A DNA stretch of 64,000 bases, taken from Zea mays. Taxonomy: Eukaryota > Streptophyta > Magnoliopsida > Poales > Poaceae. The stretch is taken from assembly GCF_902167145.1 (NCBI RefSeq), contig NC_050098.1, positions 31,242,501 to 31,306,500 on the forward strand, written 5' to 3'. The position numbers were made by a program, and so were the translations under genes. The notes under the pieces are model-generated. The model did not search any database, was not told the DNA's origin, and worked only from the letters and a program-made list of their open reading frames with translations. Positions 20,902 to 32,109 of the stretch are shown here, piece by piece (position 1 is the first letter of the stretch; the number at the start of each line of letters is the position of its first letter).

Positions 20902-22892
20902 GGGGCTGCTTGTCCTTCCGGAAGATGGCCTCAACCGCCTCCTGGCCAGAGGCGAACTTGGTGGCGATGTCCATCAGCTCGCTCGCCCTGGTGGGTGACT
21001 TGCGACCCAGCTTGCTCACCAGGTCGCGACAGGTGGTGCCTGCGAGAACGCGCCGATGACATCCGAGTCGGTGACGTTGGGCAGCTCGGTGCGCTGCTTC
21101 GAGAATCGCCGGATGTAGTCCCGGAGAGACTCTCCCGGCTGCTGGCGGCAGCTTCGGAGATCCCAGGAGTTCCCAGGGCGCACGTACGTGCCCTGGAAGT
21201 TGCAGGCGAAGGCTTGGACCAGGTCGTCCCAGTTGGAGATCTGCCCCGGAGGCAGGTGCTCCAGCCAGGCTCGAGCGGTATCGGAGAGGAACAGGGGGAG
21301 GTTGCGGATGATGAGGTTGTCATCGTCCGTTCCACCCAGGTGGCAGGCCAGCCGGTAGTCCGCGAGCCACAGTTCCGGCCTCGTCTCCCCCGAGTACTTT
21401 GTGATAGTAGTCGGGGTTCGGAACCGGGTCGGGAACGGCGCCCGTCGTATGGCCCGGCTGAAAGCCTGCGGACCGGGTGGTTCGGGCGAGGGACTCCGAT
21501 CCTCCCCGCTGTCGTAGCGTCCCCCACGCCTGGGGTGGTAGCCTCGGCGCACCCTCTCATCGAGGTGGGTTCGACGGTTGCGGTGAGGGTGTTCGTTGCC
21601 GAGGCGACCCGGGGTCGCAGGCGCTGTGTTGCGCGTGTGCCCGGTGTGGACCGAGGCTTCCCGCATGAATCGGGAAGTCGCGGCACGATGTTCCGAGGGG
21701 TACCCCTGCCTTCGAGAGGCAGAGCTTTCGGCCCGTCGGACCGCGGCATCCTCCAGGAGATTCTTGAGCTCTCCCTGGATACGCCGCCCCTCGGTGGTTG
21801 ATGGCTCCGGCATCGCGCGGAGAAGTATTGCCGCTGCAGCCAGGTTCTGGCCGACCTCACTGGAAGTCGGTGGCGGCCTTGCCCTGACGTCATCGGCGAT
21901 GCGGTGCTGGATGCCCTGGGGTAGATGACGCGCTTCTCCGGCCGGAGGTTGGCCCACCCATTCCTGCCCGATGTCCCGGTAGAACGGCTCAAGTGTTCCT
22001 GCTCCCTCGTCGAGCCTGGCCTGCATCTCGCGGATTTGCTCGAGCTGTGGGTCATGACCCCCCGCTGGGATGGGGACCACAGCTAGCACCCGAAGGATGT
22101 CAACGCGAGGCACAGGCCTAGGGGGATCACCGTTCTCCAGTATACCAAGATGGTTGCCTTCGCCGGGACCCCCTAGATCGACGTGGAAACATTCACGACT
22201 TGGGTCGCAGTCCTCGTCGCAGAGGCTGCGGCTACCGTCGGAACAGTCAGAAAGGCAGTAGTCGCATGCGGTCATGAAGTCCCGCATGGCACTGGGGTTG
22301 CCAAGTCCGGAGAAATCCCAACTAAAGTCGGGCTCGTCATCTTCCTCAGAGCCCGAGGGCCCGTAGGTCGAGACGGCTGTCAGCCGGTCCCAGGGTGACC
22401 GCATACGATACCCCGGAGGGTTTGGACTTGCCTCTATGAAAGCGTCCACCGAAGCAAAGTCGCTTGGTGGGTCGAGCCTGAATCCAAAAGGCACGAGATG
22501 GGAATCGGTCGGTACCTCTTGGTCGACGGGCGGTGACGAAGTCACGTCAGGGGTAGACTGCACCGTCGTCTCAGGTACGAGGGTGACACCCAGCAAGTCT
22601 TTCGCGAGCGTGCTGGCGTCGTCCGTCCGCTTGGAGTTGGTATATTGCGGGGAAACGACGCTCTTCTTCGTCTCAGGCGCGAGGTCGATGCCCGACGTGT
22701 CCCTCGTTGGGGCACCGGCGCCGTCGACTCGCTCGACAGCCGACTAGGTGCCACCTCCTGCTTGGCCTTGGTTGCCCTGCCTCCTCCTCCGTCGGTGGGG
22801 GAGGGGACGGGACAAGCCCAAATGTTGTTCTTCCGCCATGTGGGGAAGACATCGTCGATTCCGCCACCGGCGGGCGGGTTGTCGGCCGCCAT
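20897..22892 (-). pseudogene. Element B: gag (N-terminal two thirds), two frameshifts
   Basis: Gag begins at ATG 22892 (MAADNPPAGGGIDDVF). The frame changes near 22690, after a Thr/Arg-rich stretch, and then runs open from about 22596 to 21016. It contains an acidic Ser/Asp segment, a region rich in Arg and Pro, and the retrotransposon gag core (ELWLADYRLACHLGG, FLSDTARAWLEHLP, GESLRDYIRRFSKQ). Close to 21020 the frame changes again and the last codons, visible as the fragment running to 20931, continue to the C insertion point and resume at 5344. Gag here is far larger than copia gag, as is usual in the Tat lineage. The plus-strand ORFs opposite it are shadows. Confidence 0.85.
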
Positions 22893-23053
22893 TGTCGCCG
22901 TCGCGCGGCGGGGGAAGGAGTATCATGTCATGGCTGCCGTCGAGGGACATAAACTCAAGACTCCCGAAACGGAGCACCGTTCCGGGCTGGAAAGGTCGCT
23001 GGAGACTGCCCATCTGGAGCTTGACGGGAAGCTGTTCGTCAACACGCAGCAGG

Positions 23054-23071
23054 CCCCTACCTGGCGCGCCA
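23054..23071 (-). other. Primer-binding site candidate of element B
   Basis: On the minus strand TGGCGCGCCAGGTAGGGG begins two bases after the LTR end. Its position is right for a primer site; I did not verify which tRNA it matches. The 160 bp from here to the gag ATG contain no ORF I can support. Confidence 0.55.
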
Positions 23072-23362
23072 ACTGTCGGCGTTTCGAACCTAGGGGGTCC
23101 CTGGACCGACGAGTAAATTGTCGCCGCGTGCCCCAGCCCAGATGGGTCGGCGCGAGACGGAGAACGAAGGGGGGAAGAAGCCGGAGGGAGACATGCGTAA
23201 AAGGGGAAACCCGCGGCCTTCGTGTTTGTCCCGCGCCCAGGCCGGGTGTGCTTGCATTAGGGGGTTACAAGCGTCCACGCGGGAGGGAGCGAGAGGCTTA
23301 CGCGAGCGCCGTCCCGTCCTTCCCCGCGCGGCCAACCCTCTGTAAGAGGGCCCTGGACCTTC

Positions 23363-23370
23363 CTTTTATA
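23363..23370 (-). promoter_or_regulatory. TATA box, LTR of element B
   Basis: TATAAAAG reads on the minus strand in the context CGCCTATAAAAGGAAGG. It is conserved in the LTR of H (47569-47576). Confidence 0.65.
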
Positions 23371-23822
23371 GGCGTATGGAGGGGGTCCAGGTGTACAACT
23401 GGGAGGTGTAGCAGTGTGCTAACGTGTCTAGCAGAGAGGAGCTAGTGCCCTAAGTACATGCCGTCGTGGCAGCCGGAGAGGTTTTGGCACCCTGTTCGTG
23501 TGATGTCGTGGCCGTCGGAGGAGCGCTGGAGCTTGGCGGAAGGACAGCTGTCGGGGCTGTCGAGTCCTTGCTGACGTCTCCTTGCTTTCGTAAGAGGGCT
23601 GAGAGCCGTCGTCGTCATGGAGCATGCGGGGCGCCATCATTACTTGTTTACCGGGGCGAGCCAGATGGGACGCCGGTCTTGTTCCCCGTAGCCTGAGCTA
23701 GCTAGGGGTAGGGTAATGATGGCTCCTCCTGTGACGTGGTTGGTCCGAGCCCTGGGCAGGACGAGGCGGAGGCTCCTCCGAGGTCGAGGTCGAGTCTGTC
23801 TTCCGAGGTTGAGGTCAAGTCC

Positions 23823-24075
23823 GAGCCCTGGGTCGGGCGAGGCGGAGTTCGCCGTCTTCCGGGGCTGAGCCCGAGTTCGAGCCCTGGGTCGGGCGAGGCG
23901 GAGTTCATCGTCTTTCGGGGCTGAGCCCGAGTCCGAGCCCTGGGTCGGGCGAGGCGGAGTTCGTCGTCTTCCGGGGCTGAGCCCAAGTCCGAGCCCTGGG
24001 TCGGGTGAGGCGGAGTTCGTCGTCTTCCGGGGCTGAGCCCGAGTCTGAGCCCTGGGTCGGGCGAGGCGGAGCTTC
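23823..24075. repeat. 56-bp minisatellite in LTR of element B
   Basis: GAGCCCTGGGTCGGGCGAGG starts at 23823, 23879, 23935, 23991 and 24047, an exact 56-bp period with about four and a half units. Units differ by one to three bases. The corresponding array in H has a 54-bp period and a different spacer sequence. Confidence 0.9.
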
Positions 24076-24569
24076 CTATGGCGCTTGAGACCGGACTTGG
24101 CTGCTGTCAGCCTCACTCTGTCGAGTGGCACAGCAGTCGGAGCGGCGCGGGCGACACTGTCTTTTTGTCAGGCTGGTCAGTGGAGCGGCGAAGTGACAGC
24201 GGTCACTTCGGCTCAGTCGACTGAAAGGCGCGCGTCAGGATAAGGTGTCAGGCCACCTTTGCATTAAATGCTCCTGCGATACGGTCGGTCGTTGTGGCGA
24301 TTTGGCCAAGGTTGCTTCTTGGCGAAGACTGGGCCTCGGGCGAGCCGAAGGTGTGTCCGTTGCTAGAGGGGGCCCTCGGGCAAGACGTGAATCCTCTGGG
24401 GTCGGTTGCCCTTGCCCGAGGCTGGGCTCGGGCGAGGCGAGATCGTGTCCCTTGAGTGGACCGAGCCTTGACTTAATCGCACCCATCAGGCCTTTGCAGC
24501 TTTGTGCTGATGGGGCTTACCAGCTGAGATTAGGAGTCTTGGGGGTACCCCTAATTATGGTCCCCGACA

Positions 24570-25044
24570 AGTTTTGAAGAGGTTATACCAATTTGAAATT
24601 CTATAAAAAATAAGATACCGATTGAAAAATCACCAATTGAAGAATCTTTTCTTAACTCAAAATTTTCAAAATTGGTGGTGGTGCGGTCCTTTTGCTTTGG
24701 GCTAATACTTTCTCCCCCTTTGGCATGAATCGCCAAAAACAGATACTTGAGTGAAATATAAGCCCTTGTATTTTCTCTCCCAATGGTAAATAACATAAGA
24801 GTGAAGATTATACCAAAGTTGGAGAGCGTCTCGGAGCGACGGCGAAGGATGAGTAATTGATGGAGTGGAGTGGAGTGGAAGCCTTTGTCTTCGCCGAAGA
24901 CTCCAATTCCCTTTCAATCTATGACTTGGTTTGAAATACACTTGAAAACACATTAGTCATAGCACTTGAAAGAGATAGGATCAAAGGTATATTATTGAGC
25001 TATGTGAGCAAAACATCAAAAGAAATTCCGAGAATCAAGAATAT
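24570..25044 (-). other. Element D: 3' untranslated region with polypurine-like run
   Basis: No ORF is supported. On the minus strand it contains TTGAAAGGGAA followed by CTTCCACTCCACTCC, a motif pair also present after pol in element G (63877-63920). Further on is a purine run CCAAAGGGGGAGAAAG near 24705-24722. Element B interrupts at 24569/24570. Confidence 0.65.
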
Positions 25045-28000
25045 TTAGCTCATGCCTAAGTTTGTTAAATGTTTGTTCATCAGTGGCTTGGTAAAGATAT
25101 CGGCTAATTGTTCTTTGGTGTTAATATATGCAATCTCGATATCCCCCTTTTGTTGGTGATCCCTTAAAAAGTGATACCGAATGGCTATGTGTTTAGTGCG
25201 GCTATGCTCAACGGGATTATCCGCCATGCGGATTGCACTCTCATTATCACATAGAAGAGGAACTTTGGTTAATTTGTAACCATAGTCCCTAAGGGTTTGC
25301 CTCATCCAAAGAAATTGTGCGCAACAATGGCCTACGGCAATATACTCGGCTTCGGCGGTAGAAAGAGCTACGGAATTTTGCTTCTTTGAAGCCCAAGACA
25401 CCAGAGACCTTCCCAAGAACTGGCAAGTCCCCGATGTGCTCTTTCTTTTAATTTTACACCCTGCCCAATCGGCATCCGAATAACCAACTAAATCAAATGT
25501 GGATCCCCTAGGGTACCAAAGGCCAAACTTAGGAGTATAAACTAAATATCTCAAGATTCGTTTTACGGCCCTAAGGTGAGCTTCCTTAGGATCGGCTTGG
25601 AATCTTGCACACATGCATACGGAAAGCATTATATCCGGTCGTGAAGCACATAAGTAGAGTAAAGAACCTATCATCGACCGGTATACCTTTTGATCTACGG
25701 ATTTACCTCCCGTGTCGAGGTCGAGATGCCCGTTGGTTCCCATGGGTGTCTTGATGGGCTTTGCATCCTTCATCCCAAACTTGTTTAGAATGTCTTGAAT
25801 ATACTTTGTTTGGCTAATGAAGGTGCCCTCTTGGAGTTGCTTCACTTGAAATCCTAAGAAGTACTTCAACTCCTCCATCATAGACATCTCGAATTTTTGT
25901 GTCATGATCCTACTAAACTCTTCACATGTAGATTCGTTAGTAGACCCAAAAATGATATCATCAACATAAATTTGGCATAGAAACAAATCATTTTCAAGTG
26001 TTTTGGTAAAGAGTGTAGGATCAGCCTTTCCGACTTTGAAGCCATTAGTGATAAGAAAATCTCTTAGGCATTCATACCATGCTCTTGGGGCTTGCTTGAG
26101 CCCATAAAGCGCCTTAGAGAGTTTATATACGTGATTAGGATACTCACTATCTTCAAAGCCGGGAGGTTGCTCAACATAGACCTCCTCCTTGATTGGTCCA
26201 TTTACGAAGGCACTCTTCATGTCCATTTGGTAAAGCTTGAAGCCATGGTAAGTAGCATAGGCAAGTAAAATGCGAATTGATTCTAGCCTAGCTACGGGTG
26301 CATAGGTTTCACCGAAATCCAAACCTTCGACTTGTGAATATCCCTTGGCCACAAGTCGGGCTTTGTTCCTTGTCACCACACCATGCTCATCTTGCTTGTT
26401 GCGGAAAACCCACTTGGTTCCTACAACATTTTGGTTAGGACGTGGAACTAAATGACATACCTCATTCCTAGTGAAGTTGTTGAGCTCCTCTTGCATCGCC
26501 ACCACCCAATCCGAATCTTGAAGTGCTTCCTCTACCTTGTGTGGCTCAATAGAGGAAACAAAAGAGTAATGTTCACAAAAATGAGCAATACGAGATCTAG
26601 TAGTTACCCCCTTTTGAATATCACCGAGGATGGTGTTCATGGGGTGATCTCGTTGGATTGCTTGGTGGACTCTTGGGTGTGGCGGTCTTGGAACTTGTTC
26701 ATCTTCCTCATCTTGATCACGGGCATCTCCCCCTTGATCATTGCTCTCCTCTTGAGGTGGCTCAATTTCTTGATCTTCTCCTTCATCATCTTGAGCCTTA
26801 TCCTCATCTTGAGTTGGTGGAGATGCTTGCATGGAGGAAGATGGTTGATCTTGTGCTTGTGGAGGCTCTACGGATTCCTTAGGACACACATCCCCAATGG
26901 ACATGTTCCTTAGCGTGACGCACAGAGCCTCTTCATCATCTAGCTCATCAAGATCAACTTGCTCTACTTGAGAGCCGTTAGTCTCACCAAACACAATGTC
27001 ACAAGAAACTTCAACTAGTCCAGAGGACTTGTTAAAGACTCTATATGCCCTTGTGTTTGAATCATATCCTAGTAAAAAGCCTTCTACAGCCTTAGGAGCA
27101 AATTTAGATTTTCTACCTCTTTTAACAAGAATAAAGCATTTGCTACCAAAGACTCTAAAATATGAAACATTGGGCTTTTTACCAGTTAGGAGTTCGTATG
27201 ATGTCTTCTTGAGGATTCGGTGTAGATACAACCGGTTGATGGCGTAGCAAGCGGTGTTGACCGCCTCGGCCCAAAACCGATCCGAAGTCTTGTACTCATC
27301 AAGCATGGTTCTTGCCATGTCCAATATTGTTCTATTCTTCCTCTCCACTACACCATTTTGTTGTGGCGTGTAGGGAGAAGAGAACTCATGCTTGATGCCC
27401 TCCTCCTCAAGGAAGCCTTCGATTTGTGAGTTCTTGAACTCCGTCCCGTTGTCGCTTCTTATTTTCTTGATCCTTAAGCCAAACTCGTTTTGAGCCCGTC
27501 TCAAGAATCCCTTTAAGGTCTCTTGGGTATGAGATTTTCCTACAAAAAGAACACCCAAGTGAAGCGAGAATAGTCATCCACAATAACTGGATAGTACTTA
27601 CTCCCGCCGATGCTTATGTAAGCTATCGGGCCGAATAGATCCATGTGTAGGAGCTCGAGTGGCCTATCAGTCGTTATGATGTTCTTGTGTGGATGATGAA
27701 CACCAACTTGCTTCCCTGCCTGACATGCGCTACAAACCCTGTCTTTCTCAAAATGAACATTTGTTTGTCCCAAAATGTGTTCTCCCTTTAGAAGCTTGTG
27801 AAGATTCTTCATTCCAACATGTGCTAGTCGGCGATGCCAGAGCCAGCCCATGTTAGTCTTAGCAATTAAGCAAGTGTCGAGTTCAGCTCTATCAAAATCT
27901 ACTAAGTATAGCTGACCCTCTAACACTCCCTTAAATGCTACTGAATCATCACTTCTTCTAAAGACAGTAACACCTATATCTGTAAAAAGACAGTTGTTAC

Positions 28001-28256
28001 CCATTTTACATAATTGTGAAACTGAAAGCAAGTTATAATCTAAAGAGTCTACAAGGAAAACATTGGAAATAGAGTGGTCAGGAGATATAGCAATTTTACC
28101 CAATCCTTTGACCAAACCTTAATTTCCATCCTCGAATGTGATAGCTCGTTGGGGATCTTGGTTTTTCTCATAGGAGGAGAACATCCTCTTCTCCCCTGTC
28201 ATATGGTTTGTGCACCCGCTATCGATGATCCAACTTGAGCCCCCGGATGCATAAAC
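25045..28256 (-). pseudogene. Element D: pol (protease, integrase, RT, RNase H), two lesions
   Basis: Pol starts in the +1 frame relative to gag. The protease site is [12 protein letters not shown] (about 28230-28195). A TAA at 28119-28121 (EDGN*GLVKG) interrupts just after it. Integrase has the HHCC domain ([25 protein letters not shown]) and is broken near 27541-27558 by a TAG plus a one-base deletion. From there 837 codons stay open to 25045: integrase core ([23 protein letters not shown]), RT ([23 protein letters not shown]) and RNase H ([20 protein letters not shown]). Confidence 0.92.
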
Positions 28257-28269
28257 CTACAAAACAATT

Positions 28270-30879
28270 TTAGTTCTTGATTTTAGGTACCCAAATGGTT
28301 TTGGGTCCTTTGACATTAGATACAAGAACTTTGGGTACCCAAACACAAGTCTTTGATCCCTTGTGCTTGCCCCCAACATACTTGGCAACTACTTTGTCGG
28401 ATTTGTTAGTCAAAACATAAGATGCATCAAAAGTCTTAAATGAAATGCTAGGTTCATTTGATGCACTAGGAATTTTCTTCTTAGGCAATTTAGCACGGGT
28501 TGATTGCCTAGAACTAGATGCCTCACTCTTATACATAAAAGCATGGTTAGAACCAGAGTGAGACTTCCTAGAGTGAATTTTCCTAATTTTATGCTCGGGA
28601 TAACCGACAGGGTACAAAATGTAGCCCTCGTTATCCTGAGGCATGGGAGCCTTGCCCTTAACAAAATTAGACAATCTTTTAGGAGGGGCATTAAGTTTGA
28701 CATTGTCTCCCTTTTGGAATCCAATGCCATCCTTGATGCCAGGGCGTCTCCCACTATAAAGCATGCTACGAGCAAATTTAAATTTTTCATTTTCTAATTC
28801 ATGCTCGGCAATTTTAGCATCTAATTTTGCTATATGATCATTTTGTTGTTTAATCATAGTCATGTGATCATGAATAGCATCAATGTCAACATCTCTACAT
28901 TTAGTGCAAATAGTAACATGCTCAATGGTAGATGTAGAGGGTCTGCAAGAATTAAGTTCAATAATCTTAGCACGTAAAATATCATTCTTATCTCTAAGAT
29001 CGGATATGGAAGCATTGCAAACATCTAATTCTTTAGCCTTAGCAATCAATTTTTCATTTTCAATCCTAAGGCTAGCAAGAGAGGCATTCAATTTTTCAAT
29101 CTTAGCAAGAGAACTAGCATTATCATCTCTAAGATTGGTAATTGAAACATCACACACATTTGAACTCTCAACCTTAGCAATTAATCTAGCATTTTCATTT
29201 CTAAGGTTTGAGATAATATCATGGCATGTGCTTAGCTCACTAGATATTTTTTTACATTTCTCTACCTCTAGAGCATAAGCATTTTTAACCTTAACATGTT
29301 TCTTGTTTTCTTTAATTAGGAAGTCCTCTTGGGTGTCCAATAGTTCATCCTTCTCATGAATAGCACTAATTAGTTCATTCAACTTCTCCTTTTGTTGCAT
29401 GTTAAGATTGGCAAAAAGGGTGAGCAAGTTATCCTCCTCATCACTAGAAATATCTTCATCACTAGAGGATGCATATTTAGTGGAGGATCTTGATTTTAGC
29501 TTCTTCCTTTTGCCATCCTTTGCCATGAGGCATTTGTGGCCGACGTTGGGGAAGAGGAGCCCTTTGGTGACGGCGATGTTGGCGGCGTCCTCGTCGGAGG
29601 AGGAGTCGGTGGAGCTCTTGTCGGAGTTCCATTCGCGGCACACATGGGCATCGCCGCCCTTCTTCTTGTAGTACCTCTTCTTTTCCCTCCTCTTTCCCTT
29701 CTTGTCGTCGCCCCTGTCACTGTCACTTGATAATGGACATTTTGCAATAAAATGATTCTTGGAGCGGGATTTGTAGTCCTTTCCCCTCCTTTGCTTTAGG
29801 ATTTGGCGGAAGCTCTTGATGATGAGCGCCATCTCCTCATTGTTGAGCTTGGAGGCGTCGATGGGAAGTCTACTTGATGTAGACTCTTGCTTCTTCTCCT
29901 CCGTCGCTTTGAATGCGACCGATTGTGCCTTGGGCGTGGAGGAGTCGCTTTGCTCGATGATTTTCTTTGAGCCTTTGATCATTAGCTCAAAGCTCACGAA
30001 TTTACCTATAACTTCCTCGGGAGACATTAACTTATATCTAGGATCACCACGAATTAATTGTACTTGCGTAGGATTAAGAAATACTAGTGATCTTAGAATA
30101 ACCTTGACCATTTCATGGTCATCCCATTTCGAGCTCCCGAGGTTGCGCATTTGATTGACCAAGGTCTTTAGCCGGTTGTACATGGCTTGAGGGTCCTCGC
30201 CTTGGTTGAGTCAGAACCGACCGAGCTCCCCCTCGATCGTCTCCCGCTTGGTGATTTTGGTCACCTCATCTCCTTCATGCGCGGTCTTGAGCACGTCCCA
30301 AACTTCCTTAGCGCTCTTCAACCCTTGCACCTTATTATACTCCTCTCGACTTAAAGAGGTGAGGAGTATAGTGGTGGCTTGTGAGTTGAAATGCTCGATT
30401 TGGGCCACCTCGTCCTCATCGTAATCTTCATCCCCTACGGATGGTACCTGTACACCAAACTCAACAACATCCCATATACTTTTGTGGAGTGAGGTTAGGT
30501 GATATCTCATCATATTACTCCACCTAGAATAATCTTCACCGTCAAACGTCGGTGTTTTGCCTAATGGGACAAAAAGTAATGGATCATGTTTAGGAATGCG
30601 AGGATAGCGTAGGGGAATCTTACTATACTTCTTGCGCTCTTAGCGCTTAGAAGTGACGGACGCGGCGTCAGATCCAGATGTAGAGGGTGAGGAAGAGTCG
30701 GTCTCGTAGTAGACTACTTTCTTCATTTTCTTCTTCTTCTCGCCACTCTTGTGCGATCGAATGCGTGAAGGGGATCCATCCTTCTTCTTGTTGGCAGACT
30801 CCCTTGATGGAGCCTTCCCGTGGCTTGTAGCGGCCTTCTCACCACCGATCACCATCTTCTTGGCGTGATCTCCTGACAT
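28270..30879 (-). pseudogene. Element D: gag with two stops and a deleted zinc knuckle
   Basis: The start is ATG at 30879 (MSGDHAKKM). Lys/Ser-rich residues lead to a stop at 30640-30642; the gag core (WDVVEFGVQVPSVGDED, ATTILLTSLSREEYNKVQGL) is followed by a second stop near 30211. From 30183 the frame is open for 637 codons to TAA at 28270-28272. Where F and G have a CCHC knuckle (CYKCGKPGHFIAKC in F), D reads SRSKNHFIAKCP, a 27-base in-frame loss of the first two Cys. The C-terminal half has long heptad-like repeats (SISDLRDKNDILRAKI) and ends VPKIKN. Confidence 0.9.
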
Positions 30880-30913
30880 CACTTCAAGCGGTTAAGCTCT
30901 AATGAAGCATCGT

Positions 30914-30925
30914 GCTCTGATACCA
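30914..30925 (-). other. Primer-binding site of element D (initiator tRNA-Met)
   Basis: TGGTATCAGAGC on the minus strand is a perfect initiator-Met primer site and lies two bases inside the LTR end. Confidence 0.92.
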
Positions 30926-31497
30926 ATTGAAAGTCGCCTAGAGGGGGGGGTGAATAGGGCGAATCTGAAATTTATAAACTTAAGCACAACTACAAGCCGG
31001 GTTAGCGTTAGACATATGAATGAGTCCGAGAGAAAAGCTGAAAAACAAACCGCGAGCAAATAAAGAGTAAGACACAATGATTTGTTTTACCGAGGTTCGG
31101 TTTTTGCAAACCTACTCCCCGTTGAGGTGGTCACAAAGACTGGGTCTCTTTCAACCCTTTCCCTCTCTCAAACGGTCACTTAGACCGAGTGAGCTTCTCT
31201 TCTCAATCAAACGGGACACAAAGTCCCCACAAGGACCACCACACAATTGGTGTCTCTTGCCTCGGTTACAATTGAGTTGATCACAAGAAAGAATGAAGAA
31301 GGAAAAGAAGCAATCCAAGCGCAAGAGCTCAAATGAACACAAGTCACTCTCTCACTAGTCACTATTTGATTGGGAATGATCTTTGGACTTGGGAGAGGAT
31401 TTGATCTCTTTGGTGTGTCTTGTATTGAATGCTATAGCTCTTGTAAGGTATGGGAAGTCTGAAAACTTGGATGCAATGAATGGTGGGTGGTTGGGGG

Positions 31498-31505
31498 TAT
31501 TTATA
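31498..31505 (-). promoter_or_regulatory. TATA box, LTR of element D
   Basis: TATAAATA reads on the minus strand within GGGGCTATAAATACCCCC, the same core as in F and K. Confidence 0.75.
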
Positions 31506-31554
31506 GCCCCAACCACCAAACTAGTCGTTTGGTGGAGGCTGCTGTCGCATGGCG

Positions 31555-31900
31555 CACCGGACTGTCCGGTGCGCCTACCACATCACCAAACCGTTGGATT
31601 CCGACCGTTGGAGCTTCTGTCTTTTGGGCCACCGGACATGCACTGTTCATTGGCCGGTGCGCCGTCTGGCTCTGCTCTGACTCTGGCGCGCACTGTAGCG
31701 CATTTAATGCCTTCTGCAGACGACCGTTGGCGCGAAGTAGCCGTTGCTCCTCTGGCACACCGGACAGTCCGGTGCGCCACCGGACACTGTCCGGTGCTAC
31801 ACCGGACAGTCTGGTGAATTATAGCGGAGCGGCCTCCAGAATTCCCGAAGGTGAGCAATTCGGAGTTGGAGTCCCTGGTACATCGGACACTGTCCGGTGC
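31555..31900. repeat. Palindrome cluster CACCGGAC-GTCCGGTG in LTR D
   Basis: Near-perfect palindromes occur at 31555-31571, 31758-31774 and 31778-31796, with degenerate ones near 31798-31815 and 31878-31897. They lie on the upstream side of the TATA box with respect to minus-strand transcription. Confidence 0.85.
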
Positions 31901-32097
31901 GCCAGACCAGGGCACACTTCGGCTGACTTTGCTCTCTTATATTTGAATCCTTTTTCGGTCTTTTTATTGGTTTGTTGTGAACCTTTGGCACCTATAGAAC
32001 TCATAATCTAGAGCAAACTAGTTAGTCCAATTATTTGTGTTGGGCAATTCAACCACCAAAATCAATCAGGAAAAGGTGTAAGCCTATTTCCATTTCA

Positions 32098-32109
32098 ATA
32101 ATTCACAAC
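32098..32109. other. 12-bp sliver between elements D and K
   Basis: ATAATTCACAAC separates the outer end of LTR D from the outer end of LTR K. ATAAT is the expected duplication of D and ACAAC that of K. There is no primer site beside K here, so this is K's outer end and the sliver is probably the only DNA in the window not derived from a recognisable element. Confidence 0.55.

Larger units (their letters stand above)
3772..24569 (-). mobile_element. Element B: Huck-like Tat-lineage Ty3/gypsy retrotransposon, broken by A and C
   Basis: Read on the minus strand, the order is 5' LTR (24569-23074), primer site, gag (22892-20897), interruption by element C, gag C-terminus with protease (5344-4209), and an RT fragment (4208-3772) cut off by element A. 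The rest of pol and the 3' LTR should lie left of the window beyond A's 5' LTR. The Huck-like call rests on the 1.5 kb LTR with TGTCGGCG/CCCCGACA ends, the large gag, the DGGSSLNI protease site and the near-identical second copy H at 47301-56791. Without C, the B part in this window is about 5.2 kb. B itself sits in copia element D, with AGTTT (24570-24574) as the expected duplication. Confidence 0.88.
23074..24569 (-). repeat. 5' LTR of element B (Huck-like, 1,496 bp)
   Basis: Plus-strand ends are TGTCGGCG and CCCCGACA. It aligns with the LTR of H (47301-48809) over most of its length, but the internal minisatellite differs. Next to it on the left are the primer site and gag, which makes it the 5' LTR of a minus-strand element. 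Confidence 0.93.
24570..32097 (-). mobile_element. Element D: Opie/Ji-like (SIRE lineage) Ty1/copia retrotransposon, 3' LTR outside
   Basis: Minus-strand order: 5' LTR 32097-30928, initiator-Met primer site 30925-30914, gag 30879-28270, pol 28256-25045, and a 3' region cut at 24570 by element B. The order protease, integrase, RT, RNase H defines copia. The lineage call comes from the large gag with a coiled-coil C-terminus and the LTR palindromes. The 3' LTR should lie left of B, outside the window. Several stops and frame changes make it defective. Confidence 0.9.
30928..32097 (-). repeat. 5' LTR of element D (1,170 bp)
   Basis: Plus-strand ends are TGAAAGTCGCC and CCATTTCA. It aligns in order with the LTR of F (41710-42895, opposite strand) and with K. 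The right neighbour ATAAT (32098-32102) is the expected target duplication. Confidence 0.92.

Noticed and set aside
22645..23445. 266-codon plus-strand ORF across gag start and LTR of element B
   Set aside because: It crosses the LTR boundary and primer site of an element on the other strand and is rich in Arg and Pro, typical of a GC-driven shadow ORF.
23823..24075. CRISPR-like array
   Set aside because: The units are tandem repeats with near-identical 'spacers' inside an LTR of a plant retrotransposon; this is a minisatellite.
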